The position numbers and the translations under genes are program-made. DNA of 64,000 nt from positions 1,849,001-1,913,000 of the forward strand of contig NZ_CP046242.1 in the NCBI RefSeq assembly GCF_023205095.1, read 5' to 3'. The notes under the pieces were generated by a model. It was not told the origin of the DNA. It searched no databases and worked only from the letters and a program-made list of their open reading frames with translations. Shown piece after piece: positions 1 through 8,729 of the stretch. This DNA comes from Bizionia sp. M204 (GTDB lineage Bacteria; Bacteroidota; Bacteroidia; Flavobacteriales; Flavobacteriaceae). Each line of letters starts with the position of its first letter. Within the stretch, counting starts at the first letter, position 1.

Positions 1-1
1 T

Positions 2-556
2 GGGTTGATTGGTATTGTAGGCATTGCGTTTCCTTTTTTAGCCTTTGCCTTTTTAAAAGATAATTTAACAGGTTATTGGTTCTCTTTTATATTAGCGTCA
101 GTTATCGTGTTTGTTATGGGTTTTTTCATTTTAAGATTCTTAAAACACATGAATATACGCATGGTTGTCGTTTGCGCTGTAGGACTTTATGCTAGTTTAC
201 TCCTTTTTGCTTTACCGCTAAAGGAAGCTTTGAATAGTGAGGACTTCCACCCGATTACTTCTGATATTTCTGGCGATTTAAAACTCTACCAATTCAATTA
301 TATAGCACCTGAAATGATTTGGGAATATGGTCAAAAAATTCCACCAATTAAAAATGAGGATGGTACAATGACCTTACCTAAAGAACCTAACTTTGGATTA
401 TTAACGATTGGCATAAGCCCGGAAGACTCCAATAAACTTCAGGAAACCTATTCGATAGAAAAAATTAATACGTTTAATTTGAATACCGTTTCTAAAGAAT
501 CAAGACAGTATAAAGATAGACTCCTTGCTAACTATTACATATTGACAAAAAAGTAA
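2..556 (+). CDS. C-terminal part of a membrane glycosyltransferase (GT39/ArnT-like), 5' end outside window
   Basis: The reading frame is open from the first bases of the window, so this is only the end of a longer gene. About 75 residues form two or three hydrophobic membrane segments. They are followed by a soluble tail of about 110 residues that ends in a basic stretch (KDRLLANYYILTKK). This layout, a polytopic membrane region with a short soluble C-terminal domain, fits the ArnT/dolichyl-phosphate-mannose type glycosyltransferases that add lipid-linked sugars at the outer face of the inner membrane. The catalytic N-terminal half is not visible, so the family is inferred from general resemblance of the tail. 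It converges with the PAP2 gene, whose stop directly abuts it. Confidence 0.6.
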   Translation, partial: GLIGIVGIAFPFLAFAFLKDNLTGYWFSFILASVIVFVMGFFILRFLKHMNIRMVVVCAVGLYASLLLFALPLKEALNSEDFHPITSDISGDLKLYQFNYIAPEMIWEYGQKIPPIKNEDGTMTLPKEPNFGLLTIGISPEDSNKLQETYSIEKINTFNLNTVSKESRQYKDRLLANYYILTKK

Positions 557-1132
557 TTATTTCACACCATAACGCTTTTGTAAAAACAGGTCTAGTTTGT
601 AAAACATGAAGCCTGACATTGCGCCAAATGCCATTCCACAAATAACATCCAATGGAAAGTGTACGCCAATATAAATACGGCTGTAACCCATAGCTACTGA
701 CCAGATAAGCATTAGAAATATAAAATACTTGTATTTAAAACGGAGTAATAAACCACTGAACACAGCAACTGCCATGGAGTTAGAAGCATGACCAGAAAAG
801 AAACCAAATTGCCCGCCACAATGTGGTTTAACCAAACGAACCAATCCTTCTAAAGTAGGATCATGACAGGGTCTTAAACGCATAACCAATACTTTTTTAA
901 ATACATTGGTCATTTGATCGGTAAACAAAACCATTAGAAATATAACAAAAATGGTTATTAAAAATAGTTTAGGCGTTCGTGTTCTGAAAATTATAAAAAG
1001 TAAAACGGCATAAAAAGGAATCCAATAGAATTTAGTGGTATAAAACATCCAAAATCCATCCCAAGTGGTTGTTCCTAAATTATTTAAATAAAGAAAAAGT
1101 TCAGTGTCGAGTTGTACTAATTGTTCAAGCAT
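557..1132 (-). CDS. PAP2-family membrane phosphatase
   Basis: A 191-residue integral membrane protein with all three signatures of the PAP2/lipid phosphatase superfamily: KxxxxxxRP at residues 80-88, SGH at 113-115, and SRxxxxxHxxxD at 151-162. Five or six hydrophobic segments surround these motifs. Family members remove phosphate from lipid phosphates such as undecaprenyl pyrophosphate or phosphatidylglycerophosphate at the periplasmic face, but the substrate here cannot be read from the sequence. The gene lies 2 bp downstream of the small acidic gene at 1135-1362 on the same strand, so they are probably co-transcribed. Cell-wall carrier recycling is one plausible role. Confidence 0.88.
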   Translation of the reverse strand: MLEQLVQLDTELFLYLNNLGTTTWDGFWMFYTTKFYWIPFYAVLLFIIFRTRTPKLFLITIFVIFLMVLFTDQMTNVFKKVLVMRLRPCHDPTLEGLVRLVKPHCGGQFGFFSGHASNSMAVAVFSGLLLRFKYKYFIFLMLIWSVAMGYSRIYIGVHFPLDVICGMAFGAMSGFMFYKLDLFLQKRYGVK

Positions 1133-1134
1133 AA

Positions 1135-1362
1135 TTAATCTTCGTAACGTTCAATTTCACGATCGTAAAAATCGGTTGCTTGCTGGATTAACGATTCAGC
1201 TTCCATCTCCAATTCTTTTTGATCATGCTGATCAAAATCCTCCAACCATTCTACATCATCATTTTCTAAATTGATAATAAATCTAGGGAAATCGGTATGA
1301 ATAACGAAAATAGCATCTGGAAAATCGGTATTATCGCCTAATAAAAATTTTGGGAACTCCAT
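1135..1362 (-). CDS. small acidic conserved hypothetical protein
   Basis: A 75-residue, strongly acidic protein with no signal peptide or membrane segment. The middle is rich in Asp and Glu (DDVEWLEDFDQHDQKELEME) and the C-terminal half is predicted helical. I recognise no domain with a known function. It sits between the MATE exporter and the PAP2 gene, with gaps of 9 bp and 2 bp, so it is very likely part of the same minus-strand operon. The tight spacing and intact frame support it as a real gene, with function unknown. Confidence 0.75.
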   Translation of the reverse strand: MEFPKFLLGDNTDFPDAIFVIHTDFPRFIINLENDDVEWLEDFDQHDQKELEMEAESLIQQATDFYDREIERYED

Positions 1363-1371
1363 ATATGGTTG

Positions 1372-2748
1372 TTAGGTGTTAGATAAAATTAAACGTTTGG
1401 TAAGATAGTTAAATCGGATAAATAATAAAATTGCTGCTACGGTTAATCCTGCTAATAAACCCATCCATATTCCAAAACTAGCATAGCGTTCGGCACTCCC
1501 AAAGTATATACTTATGGGAAACCCAACGATCCAGTAGGAAATAAAGGTTATAATAGTGGGTATTTTTACATCCTGCAAACCACGCAATGCACCAAGCATA
1601 ACCACTTGAATACTGTCACTAATTTGAAAAATGGCAGCCGCAATTAATAAATTGGCTGCTATACGTAATACCTCAGCGTTATCCACCGCGTTTAGAACAT
1701 CTGAATTATCTAAATACAATTTTGGTAATTGCTGATGGAAGATAAAAAATAACAGCCCGAAAGTGACCGCCAAAATCATTCCTAGTAAAAAAATTGAAAA
1801 GGCAATTCGGCGCAACTCGAAGTAGTTTTTTAATCCTTTTTGGTTACCAACACGTATCATGGATGCGACACTTAAACCGGTTGCCACCATAAAAGTCATG
1901 GATGATAAATTTAAAGCAATTTGATTGGCTGCCTGTGCATTCTTACCTAACAACCCACTCAACCAAATGGCGGCTGTAAAAATGGCAACCTCAAAAAACA
2001 TTTGCATCGCACTTGGTGAGCCTAAATTAATTACTTTTTTGAGTTCTAATTTATCTAGCGCAAATATTTTGATATTAGTAACGTAATCTCTCGATTTTTT
2101 ATGTCCTTTAAGAATCCACCAAAGGAAAACAACCATGACCACACGTGAGATTAATGTGCCATAGGCTGCTCCAACAATACCAAATTCAGGAAAACCAAAT
2201 TTTCCAAAAATAAGGACGTAGTTTAAAACCACGTTAACAACATTGGCTACAATAGTAGCATACATAGGATAACGGGTCATGGATAAGCCATCACTAAACT
2301 GCTTAAATGCCTGAAAAACAATTAAAGGCACTAGTGAAAAGGCTACCCAATCCAAATACGGAATAGCTAATTCTACTACCTCCAAAGGCTGCTTCATTAG
2401 GTACATTAACGGTTTGGCAAATAAGAGTAGTAAAAATAAAAATAACCCTAAAGATGTACATAAAAACAAGCCATGCTTAAATGCTGATTTACCTTTAGCA
2501 AAATTTCCTTCCGCATCGGCTTCCGCAACTAAAGGCGTTATAGCTGTTGAAAAACCAATTCCTAAAGACATGGCAATAAACATAAAACTATTACCTAAAG
2601 ACACAGCCGCTAATTCAGCGGTTCCTAATTGGCCAACCATGATATTATCTACAAATCCTACAAAAGTGTGTCCCAACATACCCAACATAACAGGAGCTGC
2701 CAGTTGCCAGTTGTATTTAAACTCTTTCGTGTAGTCGCTTAAAACCAT
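1372..2748 (-). CDS. MATE-family multidrug efflux transporter
   Basis: A 458-residue protein with about twelve membrane segments in two similar halves. It carries MATE-type signatures such as PVMLGMLGHTFVGFVDNIMVG near the N terminus and a second AIFQISDSIQVV stretch in the C-terminal half. MATE proteins export cationic drugs or metabolites in exchange for Na+ or H+ across the inner membrane, and the substrate cannot be inferred here. It is the first gene of a probable operon with the acidic protein and the PAP2 phosphatase. A TAnnTTTG element ends only four bases before the ATG, so the mRNA may be almost leaderless. Confidence 0.92.
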   Translation of the reverse strand: MVLSDYTKEFKYNWQLAAPVMLGMLGHTFVGFVDNIMVGQLGTAELAAVSLGNSFMFIAMSLGIGFSTAITPLVAEADAEGNFAKGKSAFKHGLFLCTSLGLFLFLLLLFAKPLMYLMKQPLEVVELAIPYLDWVAFSLVPLIVFQAFKQFSDGLSMTRYPMYATIVANVVNVVLNYVLIFGKFGFPEFGIVGAAYGTLISRVVMVVFLWWILKGHKKSRDYVTNIKIFALDKLELKKVINLGSPSAMQMFFEVAIFTAAIWLSGLLGKNAQAANQIALNLSSMTFMVATGLSVASMIRVGNQKGLKNYFELRRIAFSIFLLGMILAVTFGLLFFIFHQQLPKLYLDNSDVLNAVDNAEVLRIAANLLIAAAIFQISDSIQVVMLGALRGLQDVKIPTIITFISYWIVGFPISIYFGSAERYASFGIWMGLLAGLTVAAILLFIRFNYLTKRLILSNT

Positions 2749-2752
2749 TTTG

Positions 2753-2760
2753 CAAAAGTA
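2753..2760 (-). promoter_or_regulatory. -7 promoter element of the MATE gene
   Basis: The minus strand reads TACTTTTG, a match to the Bacteroidota -7 consensus TAnnTTTG. Its last base lies four nucleotides from the ATG, so transcription would start at or very near the start codon. No clear TTTG was seen at the -33 position. Confidence 0.45.
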
Positions 2761-2883
2761 GTATATTCCAATGGGTTTACATATTATGTAAAGGTTCTTT
2801 TATTCTTATTTTGCCGGGATTAACATTGTGTTAAGATTTCCATATTATGTATTATATTAACTTGTCAGCCTAATTTAGTTTTT

Positions 2884-3816
2884 ATGAAGTTTAGTTACCT
2901 ATTTGCGTTTTTGTTATGTTTAAATTATGGTTTGGCTCAAGACAGTCCTGAACCTTTTTTGCCAGAAATAGCTGGGCAATTTCCAAATGTTAGGGATATA
3001 GCCATTGCACCTAATGGCAATGAAATTCTATTTACGGCACAAAGTGTAATGGGTAATCTTTCCGCTATAATTTCGTTAAAAAAAATTAATGGTGTTTGGC
3101 AAGAACCTCAAGTTGCTGGCTTTTCTGGCCAACATTTTGATTTAGAACCTTGTTTCTCAACAGATGGATTAAAACTCTACTTTGCTTCCTCAAGACCGCT
3201 TAATAATGAATTAAAACCTAAAGATTTTGACATTTGGTATGTGGAAAGGAAAAATGTAAATGAACCCTGGTCTAAACCTAAAAACTTGGGTGAACCTGTT
3301 AATTCTATTAATGACGAATTTTACCCATCCATTGCAAATAATGGGAATCTCTATTTTACAAGAGCTGATAACTTGAAGAATACGAAAGATGATATTTATG
3401 TAAGCATATTTAAAAATGGTACGTATTTAGAACCAGAAACCCTGCCTAACACCGTAAATTCTGATGGCTATGAATACAATGCTTTCATTGCGCCTGATGA
3501 ATCCTATATTATATTTGGCGCTTATAATCGGCCTGATGGATTAGGAAGTGGTGATTTATATATTAGCAAGAAATTAAAAACGGGTTGGTCTTCAGCCGAA
3601 AATTTAGGCCCCTTTGTAAACTCGGAGAAAATGGATTATTGCCCATTTGTTAAAAATGACACTTTGTACTTTACAAGTAAGCGCGATAACACTATAGTTG
3701 AACACGAGAAACCGTTATCAATAAATAGTTTATTAGCGGAATTCAACAAAACAGCAAACGGGTCGAGTAAACTGTTTGCTGTTCCATTTAAAATTTTCAA
3801 TCAGAAGGTTGATTAG
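2884..3816 (+). CDS. exported PD40/TolB-like beta-propeller repeat protein
   Basis: A 310-residue protein with an N-terminal signal peptide (hydrophobic residues 4-17, cleavage probably after GLA). The body is made of repeated PD40 (WD40-like TolB) blades, recognisable as xxLYFxSxR, NLYFTRAD, YIIFGAY and TLYFTSKRDN segments spaced 45-60 residues apart. Such proteins are common in Flavobacteriia and are periplasmic or outer-membrane associated, usually binding proteins or peptidoglycan. No OmpA domain follows. The gene stands alone, divergent from the MATE gene, and its last 4 bp overlap the convergent flavin oxidoreductase gene. Molecular function is unknown. Confidence 0.8.
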   Translation: MKFSYLFAFLLCLNYGLAQDSPEPFLPEIAGQFPNVRDIAIAPNGNEILFTAQSVMGNLSAIISLKKINGVWQEPQVAGFSGQHFDLEPCFSTDGLKLYFASSRPLNNELKPKDFDIWYVERKNVNEPWSKPKNLGEPVNSINDEFYPSIANNGNLYFTRADNLKNTKDDIYVSIFKNGTYLEPETLPNTVNSDGYEYNAFIAPDESYIIFGAYNRPDGLGSGDLYISKKLKTGWSSAENLGPFVNSEKMDYCPFVKNDTLYFTSKRDNTIVEHEKPLSINSLLAEFNKTANGSSKLFAVPFKIFNQKVD

Positions 3817-4754
3817 AATGTGGCTACCACTTGTTTAGCTAAATCAAATTCTTTCAGCATATCCTTTACAATTTCTGCTACAGGTTTTATATCGTGAATA
3901 AGTCCTGCTATTTGACCAATTTCCAATTCGCCATCTTCCAAATCACCTTCAAACATACCCCGTTTAGCACGCGCACGACCTAATAGCTCTTTTAATTGTT
4001 CTGGTGATGGAGATGATTTATAAAGTTCCTGAATTTCGTCGTAGAATTTGTTTTTAACCAAGCGTACTGGTGCCAATTCTTTTAAGGTTAATTGGGTATC
4101 ACCTTCCTTGACATCCACAACAACCTGTTTAAAAGCTTGATGGGCTGAACTTTCCTCACTAGCCACAAAGCGACTTCCCACTTGAACGGCATCGGCACCT
4201 AAAATCATAGTAGCTAACATGGCTTTTCCGGTAGCAATACCGCCAGCTGCAATTAATGGAATGGTCAGCTGTTCTCTTACCATGGGAATTAATGTTAGTG
4301 TTGTGGTTTCATCGCGACCATTATGTCCACCAGCTTCAAAACCCTCGGCTACAACCGCATCCACACCAGCATCTTGTGCTTTTAAGGCAAATTTTACACT
4401 GCTCACCACATGGACAACCGTAATGCCACGCTCTTGCAACCAGCTTGTCCATGTTTTTGGATTTCCTGCCGAGGTAAAAACAATTTTTACACCTTCTTCC
4501 ACAATAATATTCATGATTTCTTCCACATTTGGATATAACATAGGCACGTTAACACCAAAGGGTTTATCAGTTGCTTTTTTACATTTCTGAATATGCTCAC
4601 GTAACACATCAGGATACATACTTCCCGCTCCTAACAAGCCTAGAATTCCAGCGTTACTAGATGCTGAAGCTAAACGCCAACCTGAATTCCAAATCATTCC
4701 AGCTTGAATAATTGGATATTGAATATTAAAAAGTTTGGTGATTTTATTGGACAT
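3813..4754 (-). CDS. nitronate monooxygenase-like FMN-dependent oxidoreductase
   Basis: A 313-residue TIM-barrel flavoprotein of the nitronate monooxygenase/2-nitropropane dioxygenase family, which also includes the enoyl-ACP reductase FabK. Visible signatures are QAGMIWNSGWRLA near the N terminus, the EGFEAGGHNGRDE loop, LIAAGGIATGKAM and ADAVQVGSRFVASEES, which form the FMN phosphate-binding and active-site region. The length matches the family. The enzyme probably oxidises alkyl nitronates or reduces an unsaturated acyl substrate, and sequence alone does not decide between them. It lies about 70 bp downstream of mnmA on the same strand. The domain assignment is firm, the substrate is not. 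Confidence 0.85.
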   Translation of the reverse strand: MSNKITKLFNIQYPIIQAGMIWNSGWRLASASSNAGILGLLGAGSMYPDVLREHIQKCKKATDKPFGVNVPMLYPNVEEIMNIIVEEGVKIVFTSAGNPKTWTSWLQERGITVVHVVSSVKFALKAQDAGVDAVVAEGFEAGGHNGRDETTTLTLIPMVREQLTIPLIAAGGIATGKAMLATMILGADAVQVGSRFVASEESSAHQAFKQVVVDVKEGDTQLTLKELAPVRLVKNKFYDEIQELYKSSPSPEQLKELLGRARAKRGMFEGDLEDGELEIGQIAGLIHDIKPVAEIVKDMLKEFDLAKQVVATF

Positions 4755-4827
4755 AATATAATGTGTTTTTAATTTGAAATATAGTAACTAATAAAGACGA
4801 TGCGAAATATATAAACGTACCTAATCC

Positions 4828-6024
4828 CTATGAAATTACGCCTGAACCAATAAGTTCATCATTTAAATACCACGCTGCAAACTGCCCTTCAGCTATGGCT
4901 GACTGTGGGTTTGAAAACTCAATATATAAACCAGATTCTACACGATATAACGTGGCTTTTTCTAATGGTTGCCTGTAGCGAATACGCGCTAAAACCGTCA
5001 TGGTTTCCCCTTTGGATAGTGCTAAATCTTCACGAACCCAATGCAAATCATCATTTGAAATAAATAAAGCTGATTTATATAATCCAGGGTGTGCTTTTCC
5101 TTGACCTGTGTAAATCACATTCTCGTTAACATCAGTATCAATGACAAATAATGGTTCCACGGTTCCTCCAACCGCCAATCCTTTGCGCTGTCCTTTAGTG
5201 TAAAAATGAGCACCTTGGTGTTTACCAACTACTTTTCCGTCCGTAACGTTATAATCCGCTTTTCTAGATAAATAGGCTAATTCCAATTCTTTAGAATCAA
5301 AAATCGGGTTTGAAATTTCATAATCTGCATAGGTGCTTGGAATTTCAACTATAACGCCTTCTCTTGGTTTTAACTGTTGTTGTAGAAAATCTGGCAACCT
5401 AACTTTTCCAATAAAGCACAAACCTTGAGAGTCTTTTTTATCAGCTGTCACTAAATCCAATTTTGTTGCTATATCTCGAACTTCTGGTTTTGTTAACTCG
5501 CCTATAGGAAATAATGATTTTGCTAATTGCGCTTGCGATAATTGACATAAAAAGTAGGATTGATCTTTATTGTCATCCACGCCTGCTAATAATTGATGAA
5601 TAGTTTCACCGTTTTTATCAAAAGATGTTTTACGGCAATAGTGACCTGTTGCTACAAAATCCGCTCCTAAATCTAAAGCGATTTTCATAAACACATCAAA
5701 CTTGATTTCCCGGTTGCAAAGCACATCAGGATTTGGGGTTCGCCCGCTTTCGTATTCCTTGAACATATAATCAACAATACGCTCTTTGTATTCTTCACTT
5801 AAATCGACTGTCTGAAATGGGATTCCTAATTTATCCGCCACTAACATGGCATCATTACTATCATCTAACCAAGGACATTCATCAGATATCGTTACAGAAT
5901 CATCATGCCAATTTTTCATAAACAAGCCAATAACCTCAAAGCCCTGCTCTTTTAAAAGATAGGCTGCTACACTGGAATCTACACCTCCAGATAATCCGAC
6001 GATAACACGTTTTTTGTTTTCCAT
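4828..6024 (-). CDS. mnmA: tRNA-specific 2-thiouridylase MnmA
   Basis: This ATP pyrophosphatase thiolates U34 of tRNAs for Lys, Glu and Gln. From the ATG at 6024 the protein has 398 residues. The PP-loop GLSGGVDSS is at residues 10-18, the catalytic cysteines are C103 (NPDVLCN) and C203 (DSQGLCFIG), and the GHY motif lies near residue 127. The C-terminal beta-barrel domain is complete. A longer frame begins nine codons upstream at 6051, but those codons overlap the promoter element and lack homology to the family, so the shorter start is preferred. The gene is probably monocistronic or read through into the oxidoreductase gene. Confidence 0.96.
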   Translation of the reverse strand: MENKKRVIVGLSGGVDSSVAAYLLKEQGFEVIGLFMKNWHDDSVTISDECPWLDDSNDAMLVADKLGIPFQTVDLSEEYKERIVDYMFKEYESGRTPNPDVLCNREIKFDVFMKIALDLGADFVATGHYCRKTSFDKNGETIHQLLAGVDDNKDQSYFLCQLSQAQLAKSLFPIGELTKPEVRDIATKLDLVTADKKDSQGLCFIGKVRLPDFLQQQLKPREGVIVEIPSTYADYEISNPIFDSKELELAYLSRKADYNVTDGKVVGKHQGAHFYTKGQRKGLAVGGTVEPLFVIDTDVNENVIYTGQGKAHPGLYKSALFISNDDLHWVREDLALSKGETMTVLARIRYRQPLEKATLYRVESGLYIEFSNPQSAIAEGQFAAWYLNDELIGSGVIS

Positions 6025-6033
6025 AATTGGGTG

Positions 6034-6041
6034 CAAAGATA
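6034..6041 (-). promoter_or_regulatory. -7 promoter element of mnmA
   Basis: The minus strand reads TATCTTTG, a full TAnnTTTG match, ending nine bases before the mnmA ATG at 6024. It argues for that start over the upstream in-frame ATG and implies a leader of only a few nucleotides. Confidence 0.5.
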
Positions 6042-6161
6042 CGAAAATCAAGTAATATCTCTTCTTCCTAAGCGGTCCTAATTACAGGCTAAATAATTTA
6101 TTTTGTTTAAAGTTTTGTTAATTTTAATAAACATAATTCGGGTTTTTGTTTAATGTTTTAT

Positions 6162-6169
6162 TATATTTG
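6162..6169 (+). promoter_or_regulatory. -7 promoter element of the fasciclin gene
   Basis: TATATTTG matches the TAnnTTTG consensus 26 bp before the ATG. A TTTTTG lies 13 bp upstream, closer than the usual -33 spacing, so the upstream element is uncertain. Confidence 0.5.
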
Positions 6170-6195
6170 CTAAACAAACATAAAAACTTAACAAG

Positions 6196-7626
6196 ATGAA
6201 AACATTAACAGCATTAAAAAGATTTTCGGCTACCTTACTAGTAGTCTTATTTATCACATCCTGTAGTAGTGATGATGATAACAACATTTACACGCCGCCA
6301 GCACAACAAAATAACATTGTAGATCTAGCGTTGGCCACGCCTGAATTAAGTTCGTTAGTAGCTGCAGTACAAGCTGCCGACGGAGATTTAGTTTCAGTAT
6401 TACAAGGATCAGGACCATTTACCGTTTTAGCGCCTGATAATGACGCGTTTGCAGCATTTTTAGCAGCCAATGGATTTGCTTCCTTAAATGATGTACCAAC
6501 AGATGTATTGTCACAAATACTTTTAAATCATGTAATTTCTGGATCTGTGCCTTCAACCGCTTTGGTAAGTCAAGGCTCTGGTTATGAATCTACTAATGCA
6601 ACAGGTGCAGGTGGTGCAAGCATGAGTTTATATTTTAATACAGCCAACAACGATGTACGTTTTAATAATGTATCATCTGTTTCAACTGCCGATATTGAAG
6701 CATCTAACGGCATCATTCACATAGTTGATGGTGTTATTGGCTTACCAGACGTGGTAGATCACGCCCTTGCAAATTCGAGCTTTAGTAATTTAGTAGCCGC
6801 TTTAGGTGCTGCTGATGGTGATTTAGTTTCCGTATTACAAGGAGGTGGACCATTTACAGTTTTAGCACCAGTTGATGCAGCTTTCGCTAATTTTTTAGCG
6901 GATAACGGATTCTCTGGGTTAGGTGATGTACCAACCGATGTATTATCGCAAGTACTTTTAAACCATGTATTAGCAGGTGCCACCTTTTCTACAGATTTAG
7001 TAAATATGGGTGCGGGTTATACCACAACTAGTGCAACTGGTGCTGGAAACAACCCAATGAGTTTATATTTTAATACCGCAGATGGTGTTGAATTTAACGG
7101 AATTTCTACGGTAGCCATAGCAGATGTTGTGGGAACAAATGGTGTTATCCATGCTGTGGATGCGGTTATTGGATTACCAACTGTAGTCGATTTTGCATTA
7201 GCTGATCCTACTTTTGAAACTTTAGTTGCAGCATTAACAAGAGACGATTTAACGTTTGACTACGTAGGGACACTTTCTACACCAAATGGAACAGCTCCAG
7301 CACCTTTTACAGTTTTTGCACCTACTAATGCAGCCTTTGGTGATTTATTAACAGAATTAAATGTAGCAACTTTAGGTGATATCCCAGAACCAACTTTAAA
7401 AGCTACGTTAGATATGCATGCGGTTGCAGGTGCAAACGTAAGATCAAGTGCTTTAATGGATAACATGACTGTTGGTACTTTAGGTGGAAACATAACAGCA
7501 AATATTACTGGTGGTGCAACCTTAACTGATGCAAACGGCAGAGTAAGCAACATAATTGCTGTTGATGTTCAAGCTTCCAATGGCGTTATTCATGCTATCG
7601 ACAAGGTTGTTTTACCACCTTTATAA
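6196..7626 (+). CDS. lipoprotein with three fasciclin (FAS1) domains
   Basis: A 476-residue lipoprotein: the signal peptide ends in a lipobox (FITSC, Cys at about residue 23), followed by a flexible acidic linker (SSDDDN). Three FAS1 domains follow at roughly residues 42-180, 185-318 and 323-474. Each has the FAS1 H1 and H2 boxes, seen as GPFTVLAPxxxAF and NGVIHxxDxVI. The first two domains are unusually alike, at both protein and DNA level, which points to a tandem duplication. FAS1 domains mediate adhesion to surfaces or matrix. The protein is probably on the cell surface. It stands alone with its own promoter and terminator. Confidence 0.92.
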   Translation: MKTLTALKRFSATLLVVLFITSCSSDDDNNIYTPPAQQNNIVDLALATPELSSLVAAVQAADGDLVSVLQGSGPFTVLAPDNDAFAAFLAANGFASLNDVPTDVLSQILLNHVISGSVPSTALVSQGSGYESTNATGAGGASMSLYFNTANNDVRFNNVSSVSTADIEASNGIIHIVDGVIGLPDVVDHALANSSFSNLVAALGAADGDLVSVLQGGGPFTVLAPVDAAFANFLADNGFSGLGDVPTDVLSQVLLNHVLAGATFSTDLVNMGAGYTTTSATGAGNNPMSLYFNTADGVEFNGISTVAIADVVGTNGVIHAVDAVIGLPTVVDFALADPTFETLVAALTRDDLTFDYVGTLSTPNGTAPAPFTVFAPTNAAFGDLLTELNVATLGDIPEPTLKATLDMHAVAGANVRSSALMDNMTVGTLGGNITANITGGATLTDANGRVSNIIAVDVQASNGVIHAIDKVVLPPL

Positions 7627-7695
7627 TAGTAAGAAATTTATAGTGTTCAACATTATTGATCGCTATAAATGTGATTAAATTGCTTTGAAAAAGAG

Positions 7696-7727
7696 AAGCT
7701 GTTCTTTAATTAGAACAGCTTTTTTTA
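7696..7727 (+). terminator. intrinsic terminator of the fasciclin gene
   Basis: Perfect 10-bp stem (AAGCTGTTCT and AGAACAGCTT) with a 6-nt loop, followed by a run of T. It lies 70 bp after the fasciclin stop. Apart from this and the next terminator, I see nothing in the gene-free stretch 7627-7936. Confidence 0.85.
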
Positions 7728-7887
7728 TTAATTAACCATAAAACTAGTAGGTGAAAGTTTACAATTAATATATTAAAATCGATTTTGAATTCATGAATAT
7801 ATTACATAGATTGCAGTCCTTATGTTTAGGTATTCCCCATTTTGATTGATTAATAGCTAAAAATTACGAATGCATACCTAACAAAAT

Positions 7888-7915
7888 AAAGCTCCTTAAA
7901 TCTTTAAGGAGCTTT
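7888..7915 (-). terminator. intrinsic terminator of the YwqK gene (usable in both directions)
   Basis: Perfect 13-bp inverted repeat (AAAGCTCCTTAAA and its complement) with a very short centre. On the minus strand it is followed by a T-rich tract. It lies 21 bp downstream of the stop at 7937. Confidence 0.75.
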
Positions 7916-7936
7916 TATATTTTATGAGCGCAATTC

Positions 7937-8641
7937 CTAATTAGACTTCTTATACGGATTATTGCTTTTTGGCGTAAAATCCTTTTCTTCCTTTAAAGTC
8001 CCATTTTCATAATACTTCCAAATTCCATGTTTCTGATCATTACGGTAAGTGCCTTCCACTAATAAAACACCCGTTTCGTTATAAAATTTGGCTTCTCCGT
8101 GTAAATTGCCCATTTTATAATGGTGCTCCTTAATAACTGTTCCGTTTTCTGCATAGCCCAAAGTCTTACCATGTAGCTTTCCATTTTCGTAAAGTGCTTT
8201 TTCAGCTACTTGCCCATTTAAATAATAAACAAATCGCGCACCTTCTAGCAATCCTTTATTATTATAATGTTCCAAGGTCATGATTTGCGTTCCATTATTA
8301 TGGTAGTATTTCCAATCGCCAATATATGTTTTGTCTCGCATGAGCCCTTCACTTATTACTTTTCCTGTACTACCAAAAAAGGTCACTTTTGCAGTATCTG
8401 TATTGGGATTAAACTCACGTGTAGCAGTCAAAACGGCTTCCCCTTTAATATTTTTATAGAACTTAAACACGCCTATTTCTTTTCCATGTTGAAAAGCGCC
8501 TTCATAACGAACAACATTTGTTCCTTCAAAATTCTTTTTCCACTTACCGTCGCGTTTACCGTTGGCATCAAACTGATTAAATGTTTGCGCGAAACTCATA
8601 AAACCCATAAATAGTGCTAAAACAAATAGTATCTGCTTCAT
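7937..8641 (-). CDS. exported YwqK-family MORN-repeat protein
   Basis: A 234-residue protein with a signal peptide (residues 1-18, ending SFA). The rest is a run of MORN-like repeats of 20-25 residues with the pattern NGxxxGxWKYYxNGxxxxExxY. This matches proteins annotated in databases as the antitoxin component YwqK. That name comes from a distant Bacillus homologue and should not be taken as evidence of a toxin-antitoxin system here, because no toxin gene is adjacent and the protein is exported. Homologues are common in Bacteroidota, probably in the periplasm or on the surface. It lies downstream of yidC, separated from it by a terminator. Confidence 0.82.
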   Translation of the reverse strand: MKQILFVLALFMGFMSFAQTFNQFDANGKRDGKWKKNFEGTNVVRYEGAFQHGKEIGVFKFYKNIKGEAVLTATREFNPNTDTAKVTFFGSTGKVISEGLMRDKTYIGDWKYYHNNGTQIMTLEHYNNKGLLEGARFVYYLNGQVAEKALYENGKLHGKTLGYAENGTVIKEHHYKMGNLHGEAKFYNETGVLLVEGTYRNDQKHGIWKYYENGTLKEEKDFTPKSNNPYKKSN

Positions 8642-8696
8642 AATTATAACCTGTGTATTAAATATCTAAACGAAATAATATAGCATTTGTTATATC

Positions 8697-8722
8697 AAAA
8701 AAGCTGCCAATTAAGGCAGCTT
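8697..8722 (-). terminator. intrinsic terminator of yidC
   Basis: On the minus strand AAGCTGCC, a 6-nt loop and GGCAGCTT are followed by six T. It starts 8 bp past the yidC stop and separates yidC from the YwqK gene. Confidence 0.85.
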
Positions 8723-8729
8723 GATTTTT

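Noticed and set aside
2414-2734. Plus-strand frame inside the MATE gene
   Set aside because: It is antisense to a well-supported transporter and low in complexity.
7937-8641. YwqK gene as part of a toxin-antitoxin pair
   Set aside because: The protein has a signal peptide and no toxin gene is next to it, so the database label is not supported.
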